From Thermaerobacter sp. PB12/4term (GTDB lineage Bacteria > Bacillota > Sulfobacillia > Thermaerobacterales > Thermaerobacteraceae), in assembly GCF_003403315.2 (NCBI RefSeq), contig NZ_CP048407.1:186001-250000 (forward strand): a stretch of DNA of 64,000 bases, read 5' to 3'. Both the position numbers and the translations under genes were made by a program. Under the pieces are notes generated by a model, which was not told where the DNA came from, made no database searches, and was given only the letters and a program-made list of their open reading frames with translations. Each line of letters begins with the position of its first letter. Positions within the stretch are counted from its first letter, which is position 1. Positions 47,890 to 58,778 of this stretch are shown in pieces.

Positions 47890-48941
47890 TGGAGCGGCTG
47901 TTCGAGAACGAGACGCGTTTGAAGGTCCTGTCCGTGATCCTGGCCATCATCCTCTGGTTCGGCGTGATGAGCAGCCAGAACCCCGACCAGGCGCGGACGG
48001 TGTATGACGTGGAGGTCGTCCCCGAGGGCCTCGACCCGGGGCTGGCGGTGCTCTCCCTGGAACCCCACGCGGTGGACGTCACCTTGAGCGGCCCGCCGGA
48101 GTTCCTGGAGGATCTCGGCGTCCGCGATGCCCGGGTGACCGTGGACCTCAGCGGTGTGGGGCCGGGCGAGACCACCCGCCCGGTGACGGTGATCCCCGCC
48201 CGGGGGCGGTTGCGGGTGGTGCGGGTCAGTCCCCAGTACGTGACGGTGCGCCTCGAGCAGCGCATGGAGAAGACGGTGCCCGTGGAGCTGCAGCTGAACG
48301 GCGAGCCGGCACCGGATTACATCATCGAGAACCCGGCGGTCTCGGTGGAGCAGGTCACCGTCAGCGGTGCCCGCAGCCTGGTGGAACGGGTGGCGAGAGT
48401 GGTGGCCTCCGTTCCCGTCAGCGGGATCCAGAGCACCATCGCCCACTCGGTGACCCTGGTCCCGGTGGACTCGTCGGGTCGTCCGGTGGAGGCGGTGTAT
48501 CCCCAGGCCCTGGTGCTGGAGCCCCAGACGGTGCAGGTGACGGTGCCGGTGGTCTTCATGCCGCAGAAGGTGGTGCCGGTCCAGGCGCGCCTGGAGGGAA
48601 CGCCGGCCGAAGGCCATGAGATCGGCAACATCACCATCGAGCCCGCCGAGGTCACCGTGCGGGCACGCGAGGAGCGTTTGCTGCAGCAACTGGAGTTCCT
48701 CCAGACCGAACCGGTCAACATCGGCGGGCTGGACCGGACGGTGACCCGGGAGGTGGGCCTGGCGCTGCCGGAGGGAATCGTGCTGTCCGGCAGCCCGCGG
48801 ACCGTGCGGGTCACCGTCGAGATTCGCCCGGCCGAACCGGCGGCCGGCGCAGGCGGCGCCGGGAACGCTCCCGGGGCCGGGACCGGAGCCGGAGGGCCCG
48901 GCGGGACTGCGGGCGATGGAGAAGGCGCCGGGGGACGGTGA
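47889..48941 (+). CDS. cdaR: CdaR, YbbR-domain regulator of CdaA
   Basis: A 350-residue protein with one N-terminal membrane helix (LKVLSVILAIILWFGVMSS) and about four extracytoplasmic YbbR repeats, each with the pattern of a VxVxLxG strand (for example VDVTLSGPPEFLEDL, VTVSGARSLVERV). CdaR binds CdaA and modulates its cyclase activity. The C-terminal 25 residues are Gly/Ala-rich. It is coupled to cdaA by a one-base overlap. Confidence 0.93.
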   Translation: MERLFENETRLKVLSVILAIILWFGVMSSQNPDQARTVYDVEVVPEGLDPGLAVLSLEPHAVDVTLSGPPEFLEDLGVRDARVTVDLSGVGPGETTRPVTVIPARGRLRVVRVSPQYVTVRLEQRMEKTVPVELQLNGEPAPDYIIENPAVSVEQVTVSGARSLVERVARVVASVPVSGIQSTIAHSVTLVPVDSSGRPVEAVYPQALVLEPQTVQVTVPVVFMPQKVVPVQARLEGTPAEGHEIGNITIEPAEVTVRAREERLLQQLEFLQTEPVNIGGLDRTVTREVGLALPEGIVLSGSPRTVRVTVEIRPAEPAAGAGGAGNAPGAGTGAGGPGGTAGDGEGAGGR

Positions 48942-49034
48942 CGGCCCGGAGCGGAGGGCCGGCGGCGGGGGCGCCGAGGCGGCCGCCCCCGAGAGTTCCT
49001 GAATGTCTTGGAGGAGTCGAACAGGAGGACCGGT

Positions 49035-50396
49035 ATGGCGCGCTTGTTTGGAACCGACGGCGTCCGCGGCGTGGCGAACACCGAGCTCTCTGCGGAGCTG
49101 GCCCTGGCCCTGGGCCGGGCCCTGGCCCGGGTGCTGGAGGAGCGTGGCGGCGGACGGCCCCGGATCGTGGTGGGCCGGGATACCCGCGCATCGGGAGAGC
49201 TGCTGGAGGCGGCATTGAGCGCCGGCCTGATGTCGGCCGGCGCTCTGGTGGTGCCCCTGGGGGTGATGACGACGCCCGGGGTGTCGTATCTCACCGGGGC
49301 CCTGGGAGCTACGGGCGGGGCCGTGATCTCCGCCAGCCACAACCCGCCGGAGTACAACGGCATCAAGTTCTTCGACCCGCAGGGGCGCAAGCTGCCCGAC
49401 GAGCTGGAGGAAGCCGTCGAGGGACTGGTGGCCGAAGCCGGCGGCGGGGCCGGGTTCGTCCCGCCGGTGGGCGGAGCCGTGGGGCGCCGGCAGGCGGCGG
49501 CGGACGCCGGCGACCGGTACCTGGCCCACCTCCGGCAGGTGGCCGGGACCGGCCTGGAGGGTCTCCGGGTGGTTCTGGACTGCGCCCACGGCGCCGCCAC
49601 TCCCTGGGCGCCGGCGGCCTGGCAGGCGGTGGGCGCCCGGGTGACGGTGATCCACGACGCGCCCGACGGCACCAACATCAACGTGGGCTGCGGCTCCACG
49701 GCTCCGCAGGCGCTGGCGCAGGTGGTGCGCCAGCAGGGGGCCGATCTGGGCCTGGCCTTCGACGGCGACGCCGACCGGGTCATCGCCGTGGACGAGCGCG
49801 GCCGGATCGTGGACGGCGACGCCATCCTGGCCGTCCTGGCCCTGGACATGGCCGCCCGGGGCGAGCTGGCCGGCAACACGGTGGTGGCCACGGTGATGAG
49901 CAACCTGGGGCTCGAGCGGGCCCTGAAGGCCGCGGGCCTGCGGCTGGTGCGCACCCGGGTGGGCGACCGGCACGTGTTCGAGACCATGGAGCAGGGCGGG
50001 TTCGTCCTGGGTGGTGAGCAGTCGGGGCACATCATCCTGCGGCGCCACGCCGTCACCGGGGACGGCATCCTCACCGGCCTGGCCCTGGCGGCGGTCATGG
50101 TGCGGGCGGGCAAGCCCCTTTCCCAGCTGGCGGCGGTGGTGCAGCCCGTGCCCCAGGTGCTGCTCAACGTGCCCGTCACCCGGCGGGACGGCTGGGAGGA
50201 AGACCCGTCCATCCAGGCGGCCATCGCTGCGGCCCGGCAGCGGCTGGGCGAGGAGGGCCGTATCCTGGTGCGGGCCTCGGGCACCGAGCCGCTGATCCGG
50301 GTCATGGTGGAGGGGGACGATGCCGCCCTGGTCCGGGAGCTGGCGGAGTCGGTGGCGGGCGCCATCCGGCGCGCCCTGCGGTTGCCGGCCGATTGA
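49035..50396 (+). CDS. glmM: Phosphoglucosamine mutase
   Basis: Interconverts glucosamine 6-phosphate and glucosamine 1-phosphate on the way to UDP-GlcNAc. The 453-residue protein starts LFGTDGVRGVAN and has the phosphoserine loop ISASHNPPEYNGIKFF, the metal site AFDGDADRV, the sugar loop GGEQSGHI and the phosphate loop RASGTEPLIRVM. ATG 49035 follows AGGAGG. Its stop codon lies inside the -35 element of the glmS promoter. Confidence 0.97.
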   Translation: MARLFGTDGVRGVANTELSAELALALGRALARVLEERGGGRPRIVVGRDTRASGELLEAALSAGLMSAGALVVPLGVMTTPGVSYLTGALGATGGAVISASHNPPEYNGIKFFDPQGRKLPDELEEAVEGLVAEAGGGAGFVPPVGGAVGRRQAAADAGDRYLAHLRQVAGTGLEGLRVVLDCAHGAATPWAPAAWQAVGARVTVIHDAPDGTNINVGCGSTAPQALAQVVRQQGADLGLAFDGDADRVIAVDERGRIVDGDAILAVLALDMAARGELAGNTVVATVMSNLGLERALKAAGLRLVRTRVGDRHVFETMEQGGFVLGGEQSGHIILRRHAVTGDGILTGLALAAVMVRAGKPLSQLAAVVQPVPQVLLNVPVTRRDGWEEDPSIQAAIAAARQRLGEEGRILVRASGTEPLIRVMVEGDDAALVRELAESVAGAIRRALRLPAD

Positions 50397-50423
50397 CAGG
50401 GGGCGGGCCGGGGCGCATAGAAT
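50393..50423 (+). promoter_or_regulatory. Promoter of the glmS leader
   Basis: TTGACA (50393-50398) overlaps the glmM stop; TAGAAT (50418-50423) follows after 19 nt. Transcription would start near 50430 and give a leader of about 860 nt that includes the ribozyme. Confidence 0.65.
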
Positions 50424-50740
50424 GGGGTGCCTGGAACAGGGCGGTGCCCAGGAGGGTTGCTCGACCCAGCACCGGGTCGCCGGCCAGGCACCCCCGGTCA
50501 AAGGGGGCGCAGGGCACCGGGGAGCGCGCGGCGGCACGGCCGGCGCCGGTGTCCCGGGGGAGGGGGTGAGGTCCGAGGGCCGGCGGCGGCAGGAGCCGGT
50601 AGCCGGTAAGGCGGAAGCCGATCCGAACGCCGCCCATGGGGAAAGGGAGCCGCGAGGTGCGGCCGTCACGGACCGTCCGGTAGCGGGTTCGTCGCGGTGC
50701 ACCATGAGGGTTTGCCAGGACAAACCGAAAGCAGGAACGG

Positions 50741-50900
50741 AGCCTGCTAGCGCCAGGACTCGCCGGCGGCAGGCCGGCGAGTTGACGAGGACCGGGCGTA
50801 TCGAAGGTTTCGGCGGATCGCCCGGCGGTTGGCCACGACCGTGAGCGGCCCGGCAAAACCCGGGAGCGATCCCGGGGACAAGACGGGCCAGGTGGCGCGA
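50741..50900 (+). ncRNA. glmS self-cleaving ribozyme (glucosamine-6-phosphate sensor)
   Basis: The conserved core is readable in order. The cleavage site is A/GCGCC, with the cut between 50749 and 50750. Then come hairpin CGCCGGC/GCCGGCG, GTTGACGAGG (50781-50790), TATCGAA (50799-50805) and TTTCGGCGGAT (50808-50818), enclosed by stem CCGGGCG/CGCCCGG. The P4 hairpin CCCGGGA/TCCCGGG (50859-50876) and ACAAGA close it. Glucosamine 6-phosphate acts as cofactor for cleavage, and the 5'-OH product is degraded, lowering GlmS. About 390 nt separate the core from the glmS start; that stretch (50901-51288) holds no other recognisable element. Confidence 0.92.
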
Positions 50901-51288
50901 ACCCTCACCCGCCATCCTGCCTCCAGTGCATCGCCCTTCCCCATGCCCTCAGCGGGTTATCCCGTGCTGTTTTCCCAGAAGGCTGTCCGTGCCAACGGGC
51001 GCCTTGCGCGCGGACCGTTCGTGGCTGCCGCTGCGGCCCGGCGCGGCGCGACCGGGGGTCGTCCTGTGCTCCCGGGTTGTGGGGTCCTGGCCCCGCGGCG
51101 CCGGCCCAGGGGCCGTCCTGTGCGGTTGCACGCCAGAGCACCCCGGGCAGGCCGGCCGTTCCGTCCTGACCGGCCGGCGGGCCCGCATGCAGGCCGGCCG
51201 GCTCGCATGCATCCCGGTTCAACGCTCGAGGCAGCGGCTGCGCAACAGGTGTAGCCCGGCGGAGGCTGCGAGGAGGGACATGGCGAAC

Positions 51289-53118
<1,830 letters not shown>

Positions 53119-53230
53119 GCCGTCACCGGATGGCACACCGGGGCCGGGATGCCGGAAAACCGGTAGACCGGGAAGATCCGGCGTCCTGAGCTGGATTGCA
53201 AGGGACGGGCGCCGCGGAGCGAAAACGAAG

Positions 53231-53284
53231 CTGAAGCCGGGCAGGCCCAAGGTTTCGCGGAGTCGCCTGCTCGGCTTCGTTCTT
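53231..53284. terminator. Bidirectional terminator between glmS and chrA
   Basis: A 14-bp stem with one mismatch, GAAGCCGGGCAGGC (53233-53246) with GCCTGCTCGGCTTC (53265-53278). On the + strand GTTCTTG follows; on the minus strand the stem is followed by CGTTTTCG. It fits two convergent genes. Confidence 0.75.
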
Positions 53285-53304
53285 GCCCGGGTGGCGTTGC
53301 CCGG

Positions 53305-54594
53305 TCAGCGGGGCAGGAACAGGCCGGTCGCCGCGCCCGCCGCAATCAGCCAGGCCGAGTTGAGCCGGGTTCGTCCCAGGATGAGCAGGGCGGCGGCGAA
53401 CAGCCCCGCCGTCCAGAGGTTGAACACGGCGGTGCGGGCCAGCTGCCAGGTGACCCCCGCCATCAGGGCGAAGGAGGCAACGTTGAGCCCGTCCAGGGCC
53501 GCTGCCAGGACCGGGGAGCGCCGCAGCCGGTCCGCCAGGGGCCGGACGGCCGCCACAAAGACGAAGGCCGGCAGGAAGATGGCCAGGGTGGCCACAGCCG
53601 CCCCCGCCCAGCCGCCGGTGACGTACCCGACGAAGGTGGCGGTGGTGAAGACGGGCCCGGGGGTGAACTGGCCGGCGGCAATGGCGTCCAGCAGCTGCCG
53701 CTCGGTGAGCCACCCCAGCCGCTGGACGAAGTCCCGCTGCAGGAAGGCCAGCAGGACGTACCCGCTGCCGTACAGGACCGACCCGATCTTCAAGAAGGTG
53801 AGGAACAGGGTACCCAGGCTGAAGGGCACCGGCGCCGTACCCGCAGCCGCCAGCAGGACGCTGCCCAGGCCGGGGCCGCCGGCCGTTCCCAGGACGGTCC
53901 CCAGGGCGGGCCGCGGTGGCCGCTGGCGGGGCCGGTGGCGAAGGGCGGCGGCCCCGCCCCACAGGGTCGCTGCGGCGAGAAGCAGCAGCAGCTCGTGGAC
54001 GCCGGCCAGGTAGAGGGCCAGGGTCGCCAAGGCCAGCGCGGCCCGCCCTGCCGCGGCCCGAGCCGCGCCGGCCCCCAGGGCGGTGGCCACCTGGCGCCGG
54101 GGTACCGGGACGTGGGACCCCTGCCCGCCAGGCCCCGGCCGGTCGCCGCCGGCAGGCGCTGCGGCCGGACGGGCCGCCGGGCGGAAGACGGTGCGGCCCA
54201 GGCTCCACAGCGCCTGGACGACGATGGCCAGGACCACGGGCAGCGCGCCTTCGAAGAGGCGCTCGGCCACCGGCGTCCGGCCGTAGACGGTGTACGCGTG
54301 GGCCAGCACCCCGACCATCACCGCCGCCGGCACGATGAAGCAGGCGCCCGCGGCCAGCCATCCCCGCCAGCCGGCCCGTTCCATCCCCAGGTGCATGGCC
54401 AGCTCGGTGGAGTTGGGCCCGGGGATCAGGTTCGTGATGCTCAGCAGGTCGAGGAAGCGCTGGTCGTCCAGCCAGCGCCGGCGCCGGACCAGTTCTTCCT
54501 GCATCATGGCAATGTGGGCGGCGGGCCCGCCGAAGGCCACCACCCCCAGCCGGAGGAACACGGCAGCCACTTCCGCGACGCTGCTTCGTCCCAA
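53305..54594 (-). CDS. chrA: Chromate transporter ChrA (two-domain)
   Basis: Membrane antiporter family that expels chromate, 429 residues. It holds two homologous halves: the first with FGGPAAHIAMMQEELVRRRRWL and LIPGPNSTELAMHLG, the second with YGSGYVLLAFLQRDFVQR and AAGQFTPGPVFTTATFVGY. About ten hydrophobic segments are seen, with a polar low-complexity linker between halves. I chose TTG 54594: it is 5 nt after a strong GGGAGGAGGAT. The longer frame to 54678 would run 67 nt into the preceding ABC gene. Confidence 0.92.
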   Translation of the reverse strand: MGRSSVAEVAAVFLRLGVVAFGGPAAHIAMMQEELVRRRRWLDDQRFLDLLSITNLIPGPNSTELAMHLGMERAGWRGWLAAGACFIVPAAVMVGVLAHAYTVYGRTPVAERLFEGALPVVLAIVVQALWSLGRTVFRPAARPAAAPAGGDRPGPGGQGSHVPVPRRQVATALGAGAARAAAGRAALALATLALYLAGVHELLLLLAAATLWGGAAALRHRPRQRPPRPALGTVLGTAGGPGLGSVLLAAAGTAPVPFSLGTLFLTFLKIGSVLYGSGYVLLAFLQRDFVQRLGWLTERQLLDAIAAGQFTPGPVFTTATFVGYVTGGWAGAAVATLAIFLPAFVFVAAVRPLADRLRRSPVLAAALDGLNVASFALMAGVTWQLARTAVFNLWTAGLFAAALLILGRTRLNSAWLIAAGAATGLFLPR

Positions 54595-54611
54595 GGCCGA
54601 TCCTCCTCCCG

Positions 54612-56288
54612 TCAGGCGATGCTGCCCAGCCGCCCTGTCCTGCGCGCCCAGGCCCATTGCTGCCGCACCACCAGCCATCCCACCCCAAGCCAGAGGAACG
54701 CCACGCCCCAGGCTGCCAGGAGAACCGGTCCCACCGGCCCGCCCTGCCAGGTTGACCTCACGCCGTCCACCACCCGCGCCAGCGGCGAGACGGCATTGAG
54801 AACCTTAAGCGGAAACGGTGTGGCACCTGGAGGAAGAAAGAACCCCGAAAAAACCAGAAGGTAATACAGGAAGACCTCTACCAGCGAACCGACTTGTTTG
54901 TAACGAAGGGATAGACCGAGGGCGACCAGGCCGCAACCGATCATCCCTGCCAGGCCCGCCAGAGCCAGAGGAAGCCCGGGCCAGCCAGCGGCCCTGAGCC
55001 CGTCCACCAGGACGTTCGGGCCGGTCAGCAGCGCTGCGACCGCGGTGAACAGGGCAACCCAGATGGAGGAGAGGCCCAGCTCCACACCTACGGTCGCGGC
55101 CAGCCAGCGCGCAGGGTGCGTGCGGGTGACCAGGACCTGCTGGGCTGTTCCCAAATAGGCTTCTTCCATGGCCATGTTCCCCATCTTGGCGACGACGTGG
55201 GCGCTCAGGTACCAGAGTCCAAAACCCAACACCCGCAAGGCCAGCTCCGCCGGCGGCGCTCCGGGGACCGCAAACAAGGCGCCCAGAAAAAAGATGCATT
55301 TGATAGAGAGACCCACCAGGAAATCCAACCAGTACCGCCGGTACTCAGCCCGCTTCTTGAGCCAGGCTGCCCGCAGGGCGTTGCCGAACCGGGGTTGCGC
55401 CCCCAGCGACAGGGCCAGGGCGGCGAGGGGCTGATGGGGCGGGAGAACTCCGCCGGAGGGTGGCCTGGTCTTTGAAGATTCACCCCAGAATTCACCCCTG
55501 GAGGCGAGCCCCCGCGGTGCCTGCCCGGTGGCCTGTGGGGACTTCGTCCCGGCCGGTTTATTCCTGACCACGGCCAGATAAAGGGCTTCCAGGGCTTCGG
55601 CACTGTCGATCGCATCGGGTGTCGCCTCGGCCAGGATCCGGCCACCTTCAAGGATCAGGTAGCGCGTGCCGACGGCGCAGGCAAAGCTGGCATCGTGGGT
55701 GGCGATGAGAAGGCCGTGGGCAGGATTTACCTCTTCCCGGATGAACCGGCGCAGGTTGTGCTGGGCTTCGATGTCCAGACCCAGGGTCGGCTCATCCAGC
55801 AGCAACAACGGGGCCCCCCGGGTGAGGGCTACGGCCAGCGCCAGCTTCTGGCGCTGGCCCCGGGACAGGGACTGGGTGAGGTCGCCCGCCTGCTGGCCCA
55901 GGCCCAATGCTTTGAGAGCCTGGAGGGCGCGGCGGCTGGCATCCGCCGGCGGCCATCCGTTGAGCAGGCCGAAATACAGAACGTTTTCCAGGGCCGTCAG
56001 GTAGGCGTAACTGTTGCCGGCGTCTTCGAACATCACACCCACGCCCTGGGCGCGCCATCGCGTGGGGTGAACCGGAACACCACCCAGCCAGATTTGGCCC
56101 CGGTCGGGCTGGACGAGGCCCAGGATACACCGGATCAGCGTGGTCTTGCCCGCACCGTTCCGGCCGAGCAGGATCACCCGCTCACCCGGGTCGATGCGCA
56201 GATTGACGCCATCCAGAGCCTTGGGCCCGCCCGGGTACCGCTTCGCAAGATCACGTACTTCCAGCAGGGGAACGGGATACTGCTCCAT
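54612..56288 (-). CDS. ABC exporter with ATPase and ABC-2 permease on one chain
   Basis: A 558-residue fusion. Residues 1-235 are an ABC ATPase (Walker A GRNGAGKTTLIR near 41, signature LSRGQRQKLALAV, Walker B LLLLDEPTLGLD, His switch ATHDAS). After a Pro/Ser linker, residues 310-558 form an ABC-2-type permease with about six hydrophobic segments (VFLYYLLVFSGFFLPPG). The two parts are usually separate genes (CcmA/NodI-like plus permease). The permease region is noticeably less GC-rich than its surroundings, which hints at transfer or a different history. The substrate is unknown. ATG 56288 follows CAAGGGG. Confidence 0.87.
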   Translation of the reverse strand: MEQYPVPLLEVRDLAKRYPGGPKALDGVNLRIDPGERVILLGRNGAGKTTLIRCILGLVQPDRGQIWLGGVPVHPTRWRAQGVGVMFEDAGNSYAYLTALENVLYFGLLNGWPPADASRRALQALKALGLGQQAGDLTQSLSRGQRQKLALAVALTRGAPLLLLDEPTLGLDIEAQHNLRRFIREEVNPAHGLLIATHDASFACAVGTRYLILEGGRILAEATPDAIDSAEALEALYLAVVRNKPAGTKSPQATGQAPRGLASRGEFWGESSKTRPPSGGVLPPHQPLAALALSLGAQPRFGNALRAAWLKKRAEYRRYWLDFLVGLSIKCIFFLGALFAVPGAPPAELALRVLGFGLWYLSAHVVAKMGNMAMEEAYLGTAQQVLVTRTHPARWLAATVGVELGLSSIWVALFTAVAALLTGPNVLVDGLRAAGWPGLPLALAGLAGMIGCGLVALGLSLRYKQVGSLVEVFLYYLLVFSGFFLPPGATPFPLKVLNAVSPLARVVDGVRSTWQGGPVGPVLLAAWGVAFLWLGVGWLVVRQQWAWARRTGRLGSIA

Positions 56289-56451
56289 GCCCCTTGTGTT
56301 CGCCGCCGGCGGGCGGTGTCCTGGCCCGCCGGCGGTGCCCGTTCTGCCGGAGGGGCCGGTGTGGCAGTCATGCCCAGGCCGGGGCCGTCACGAAGCCGTG
56401 CCCGGCCCGGGGTGGTCACGAATGTGAATGAAAATTGATAGGTCCACCCCG

Positions 56452-56481
56452 TTGACGCTTTCCGCCGCCACATGATAGCCT
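56452..56481 (+). promoter_or_regulatory. Promoter of the GntR regulator / nucleoside salvage unit
   Basis: TTGACG (56452-56457), 18-nt spacer, TAGCCT (56476-56481) with an extended TG at 56473. It lies in the 424-nt divergent gap 56289-56712, which also has an AT-rich patch (56420-56440) that may hold the ABC gene's promoter. Confidence 0.5.
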
Positions 56482-56498
56482 CGAGATGGGGCATGTAC

Positions 56499-56508
56499 GT
56501 CTATAGAC
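56499..56508. promoter_or_regulatory. Palindromic operator candidate for the GntR regulator
   Basis: GTCTATAGAC is a perfect 10-bp palindrome just past the predicted transcription start. HutC-type GntR proteins recognise GT-N-TA-N-AC; this site has that shape with two extra central bases. A strong CCCCAGC/GCTGGGG hairpin follows at 56514-56531. Confidence 0.5.
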
Positions 56509-56712
56509 CTCTACCCCAGCCTCTGCTGGGGTCCCATGGGTACGCCCAGGGGCACCGGCGGCCCGCCGGCGCGGCGCGGTCCCGGTGCCCGTGGGCCTTT
56601 GGGGGCAGCAAAGACTCTCCCGTCGAACGAGGGCACACAGCCCTAGCGGCATGGCCGCCTTGGGTCGTCGCACCCGGGTGCCGGTGGCCAGGAGTCGAGG
56701 GGAACCGGGGGG

Positions 56713-57603
56713 ATGGCGGTGGACGGACCGCAGCTCGACCGGACCAGTCCCGTTCCGCTCTACCTGCAGATCAAGGAGTGGATGCTGGACCAGATCCGGA
56801 CGGGCCGCTGGCCGCAGCGCTACAAGCTGCCTGCCGAGGAAGACCTGGCCGGCGCCGTCGGCGTGAGCCGCGGCACCCTGCGCAAGGCCATTGCCGAACT
56901 GGTCCGGGAGGGCGTGCTGCACCAGATCCACGGCAAAGGCACCTTCGTGACCGCCGGTGGCATCGAGCAGCCGCTTGCCCAGCGCCTTTCCGCCTTTTCC
57001 GAGTTGCTTGAAGAACGCGGCATCCGCTACAGCACTCGTGTGCTGCAGCAGCGGGTGGAGGAGCCTGCCGGGCGGGTGGCGTCCCTGCTCCGGCTGGAAC
57101 CCGGGCAGCGGGTGGTCCACCTGGCCCGCATCCGGCTGGTCGAATCCTGCCCGGTGGCCTACATGGAGAACTACGTCCCGGTCCACCTGGCGCCGAGGCT
57201 CGAGCGGGTCGACTTCACCCGGCAGGGGCTGTTTCGCACCTTGGAGCAGGATTACGGCCTGACCCTGGCCTGGGGCCAGCGCACCTTCGAGGCCCTGGGG
57301 GCCGAGGGCGAGGTGGCCGAATACCTGGAACTGCCCGCCGGGGCACCGGTGTTCTACATCCAGCAGGTGGTCTACCTGGACGACGGCCGCCCCATCGAGT
57401 TTTCCGACGTCTGGCTGCGCGGCGACCGGTTCCGGCTCTCCGCCGTGATCAGGCGTCCCCGGGAGGGACGCGGCGAGGGCCGGAGCCGGGAACCGGCGGG
57501 GCTGCCGCGTGGCCTGCAGCCGGCGGGTGCCGGTCTGGAACCGGGGGGGCCGGCGCCCGCGGGGGCATGGCCGGATCCCGTCGGGGCCAAGCTTTGCTTC
57601 TAA
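56713..57603 (+). CDS. GntR-family transcriptional regulator, HutC/UTRA type
   Basis: A 296-residue regulator with an N-terminal winged helix (PLYLQIKEWMLDQIRTGRW, LPAEEDLAGAVGVSRGTLRK, IHGKGTFV) and a UTRA effector domain (LLRLEPGQRVVHLARIRLV to IEFSDVWLRGDRFRL). UTRA domains sense small molecules such as sugar phosphates. About 45 low-complexity residues follow. The gene heads a unit with ribokinase, nucleoside hydrolase and deoC, so a nucleoside or ribose-phosphate ligand is a fair inference. The palindrome upstream suggests autoregulation. Confidence 0.9.
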   Translation: MAVDGPQLDRTSPVPLYLQIKEWMLDQIRTGRWPQRYKLPAEEDLAGAVGVSRGTLRKAIAELVREGVLHQIHGKGTFVTAGGIEQPLAQRLSAFSELLEERGIRYSTRVLQQRVEEPAGRVASLLRLEPGQRVVHLARIRLVESCPVAYMENYVPVHLAPRLERVDFTRQGLFRTLEQDYGLTLAWGQRTFEALGAEGEVAEYLELPAGAPVFYIQQVVYLDDGRPIEFSDVWLRGDRFRLSAVIRRPREGRGEGRSREPAGLPRGLQPAGAGLEPGGPAPAGAWPDPVGAKLCF

Positions 57604-57669
57604 GTCGACCGTTGATCCGTTTCCTTCACGCCGATCGGCGGCATCTCGGCGTGCCCAGGGGGATTCGCC

Positions 57670-58614
57670 ATGGCAGGGCAGAGTGGGGGCCGGCGGCCCG
57701 TGGTGACGGTGGTGGGCAGTTTCGCCGTCGGCCTGACCTTACGGGCCGACCGCTTCCCGGTGGCCGGCGAGACGGTGGTGGGGCGGGATTTCGACCGCGG
57801 GCCCGGCGGCAAGGGCAGCAACCAGGCCGTTCAGGCCGCCCGGCTGGGTGCGGACGTTGAGTTCGTAGGGCTGGTGGGCGACGACGACCTGGCTGCCATC
57901 GCCTGGGAACTCTACCGCCGGGAGGGAGTGGGCACCCAGTACCTGGGCGTGGTGCAGGGCCGGAACACCGGCGTCGGCTTCATCGTGCTCAATGCGGCGG
58001 GGGAGAACCTGATCGTCCTGGACCCCGGCGCCAACGAGTGCCTGGAGCCTTCCCACGTGGAACGGGCCCGGGAGCGCCTAACCCAGAGCCACGTGGTGCT
58101 GACGCAGCAGGAGATCCCGGCCCGGACGGCGGTCCACGCGTTGCGCCTGGCCCGGGAGGCGGGGGTGACGGCCATCCTCAACCCGGCCCCGGCCCGGCCG
58201 TTGCCTCTGGAGGACCTGGCCCTGGCGGACATCGTCACGCCCAACGAGACGGAGCTGCACATCCTGCTGGGCCTGGCCCCCGACGACCCGTCCGATTCCC
58301 TGAACCTCTGCCGGCGCCTGCTGGATGCCGGCGTACGGACGGTGGTCCTGACCCGCGGCGCCCGCGGCGTGCTGGTGGTCGAACCCCGCGGGGTGACGGA
58401 AGTGGCGGCCTTCCCGGTCCAGGTGGTGGACACCACCGGGGCGGGCGATTCCTTCAGCGCCACCCTGGCGGTTTCCCTGGCCGAAGGACGGCCCCTGATG
58501 GAGGCGGTGCGGCGGGCAGCGGCGGCCGGAGCCCTGACCTGTACTGCCCTGGGGGTCATCCCGGCCCTGCCGCGGCGGGAACAACTGGAGGCGTTCCTTG
58601 CCGCCCGCGGCTAG
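57670..58614 (+). CDS. rbsK: Ribokinase
   Basis: PfkB-family kinase phosphorylating ribose, 314 residues. Substrate-binding motif GPGGKGSNQAVQAARLGA near residue 40, family signatures NPAPARPLP and TPNETEL, and the C-terminal catalytic/anion-hole motif DTTGAGDSF with the catalytic Asp. It begins at ATG 57670, 66 nt after the GntR gene; that gap holds an 8-bp hairpin (CACGCCGA/TCGGCGTG). Ribose released by the next gene's nucleoside hydrolase is the likely substrate. Deoxyribokinase activity cannot be ruled out given deoC nearby. Confidence 0.9.
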   Translation: MAGQSGGRRPVVTVVGSFAVGLTLRADRFPVAGETVVGRDFDRGPGGKGSNQAVQAARLGADVEFVGLVGDDDLAAIAWELYRREGVGTQYLGVVQGRNTGVGFIVLNAAGENLIVLDPGANECLEPSHVERARERLTQSHVVLTQQEIPARTAVHALRLAREAGVTAILNPAPARPLPLEDLALADIVTPNETELHILLGLAPDDPSDSLNLCRRLLDAGVRTVVLTRGARGVLVVEPRGVTEVAAFPVQVVDTTGAGDSFSATLAVSLAEGRPLMEAVRRAAAAGALTCTALGVIPALPRREQLEAFLAARG

Positions 58615-58778
58615 CGGAGGGCCCGGCGGAGCCGGGGCTGCCGGCGGGGACGGGCCGCAGGCGGCGCCGGTCGAACCCATCCCGGGCGGCAGGCGGTGGC
58701 CGGCGAGGCGGCAAGGTTCCGGCCGGCTTGATCTGCCGGCACGGGCTGTGCCCAGGTCGCGCAGAGGAGGAATGGGGA

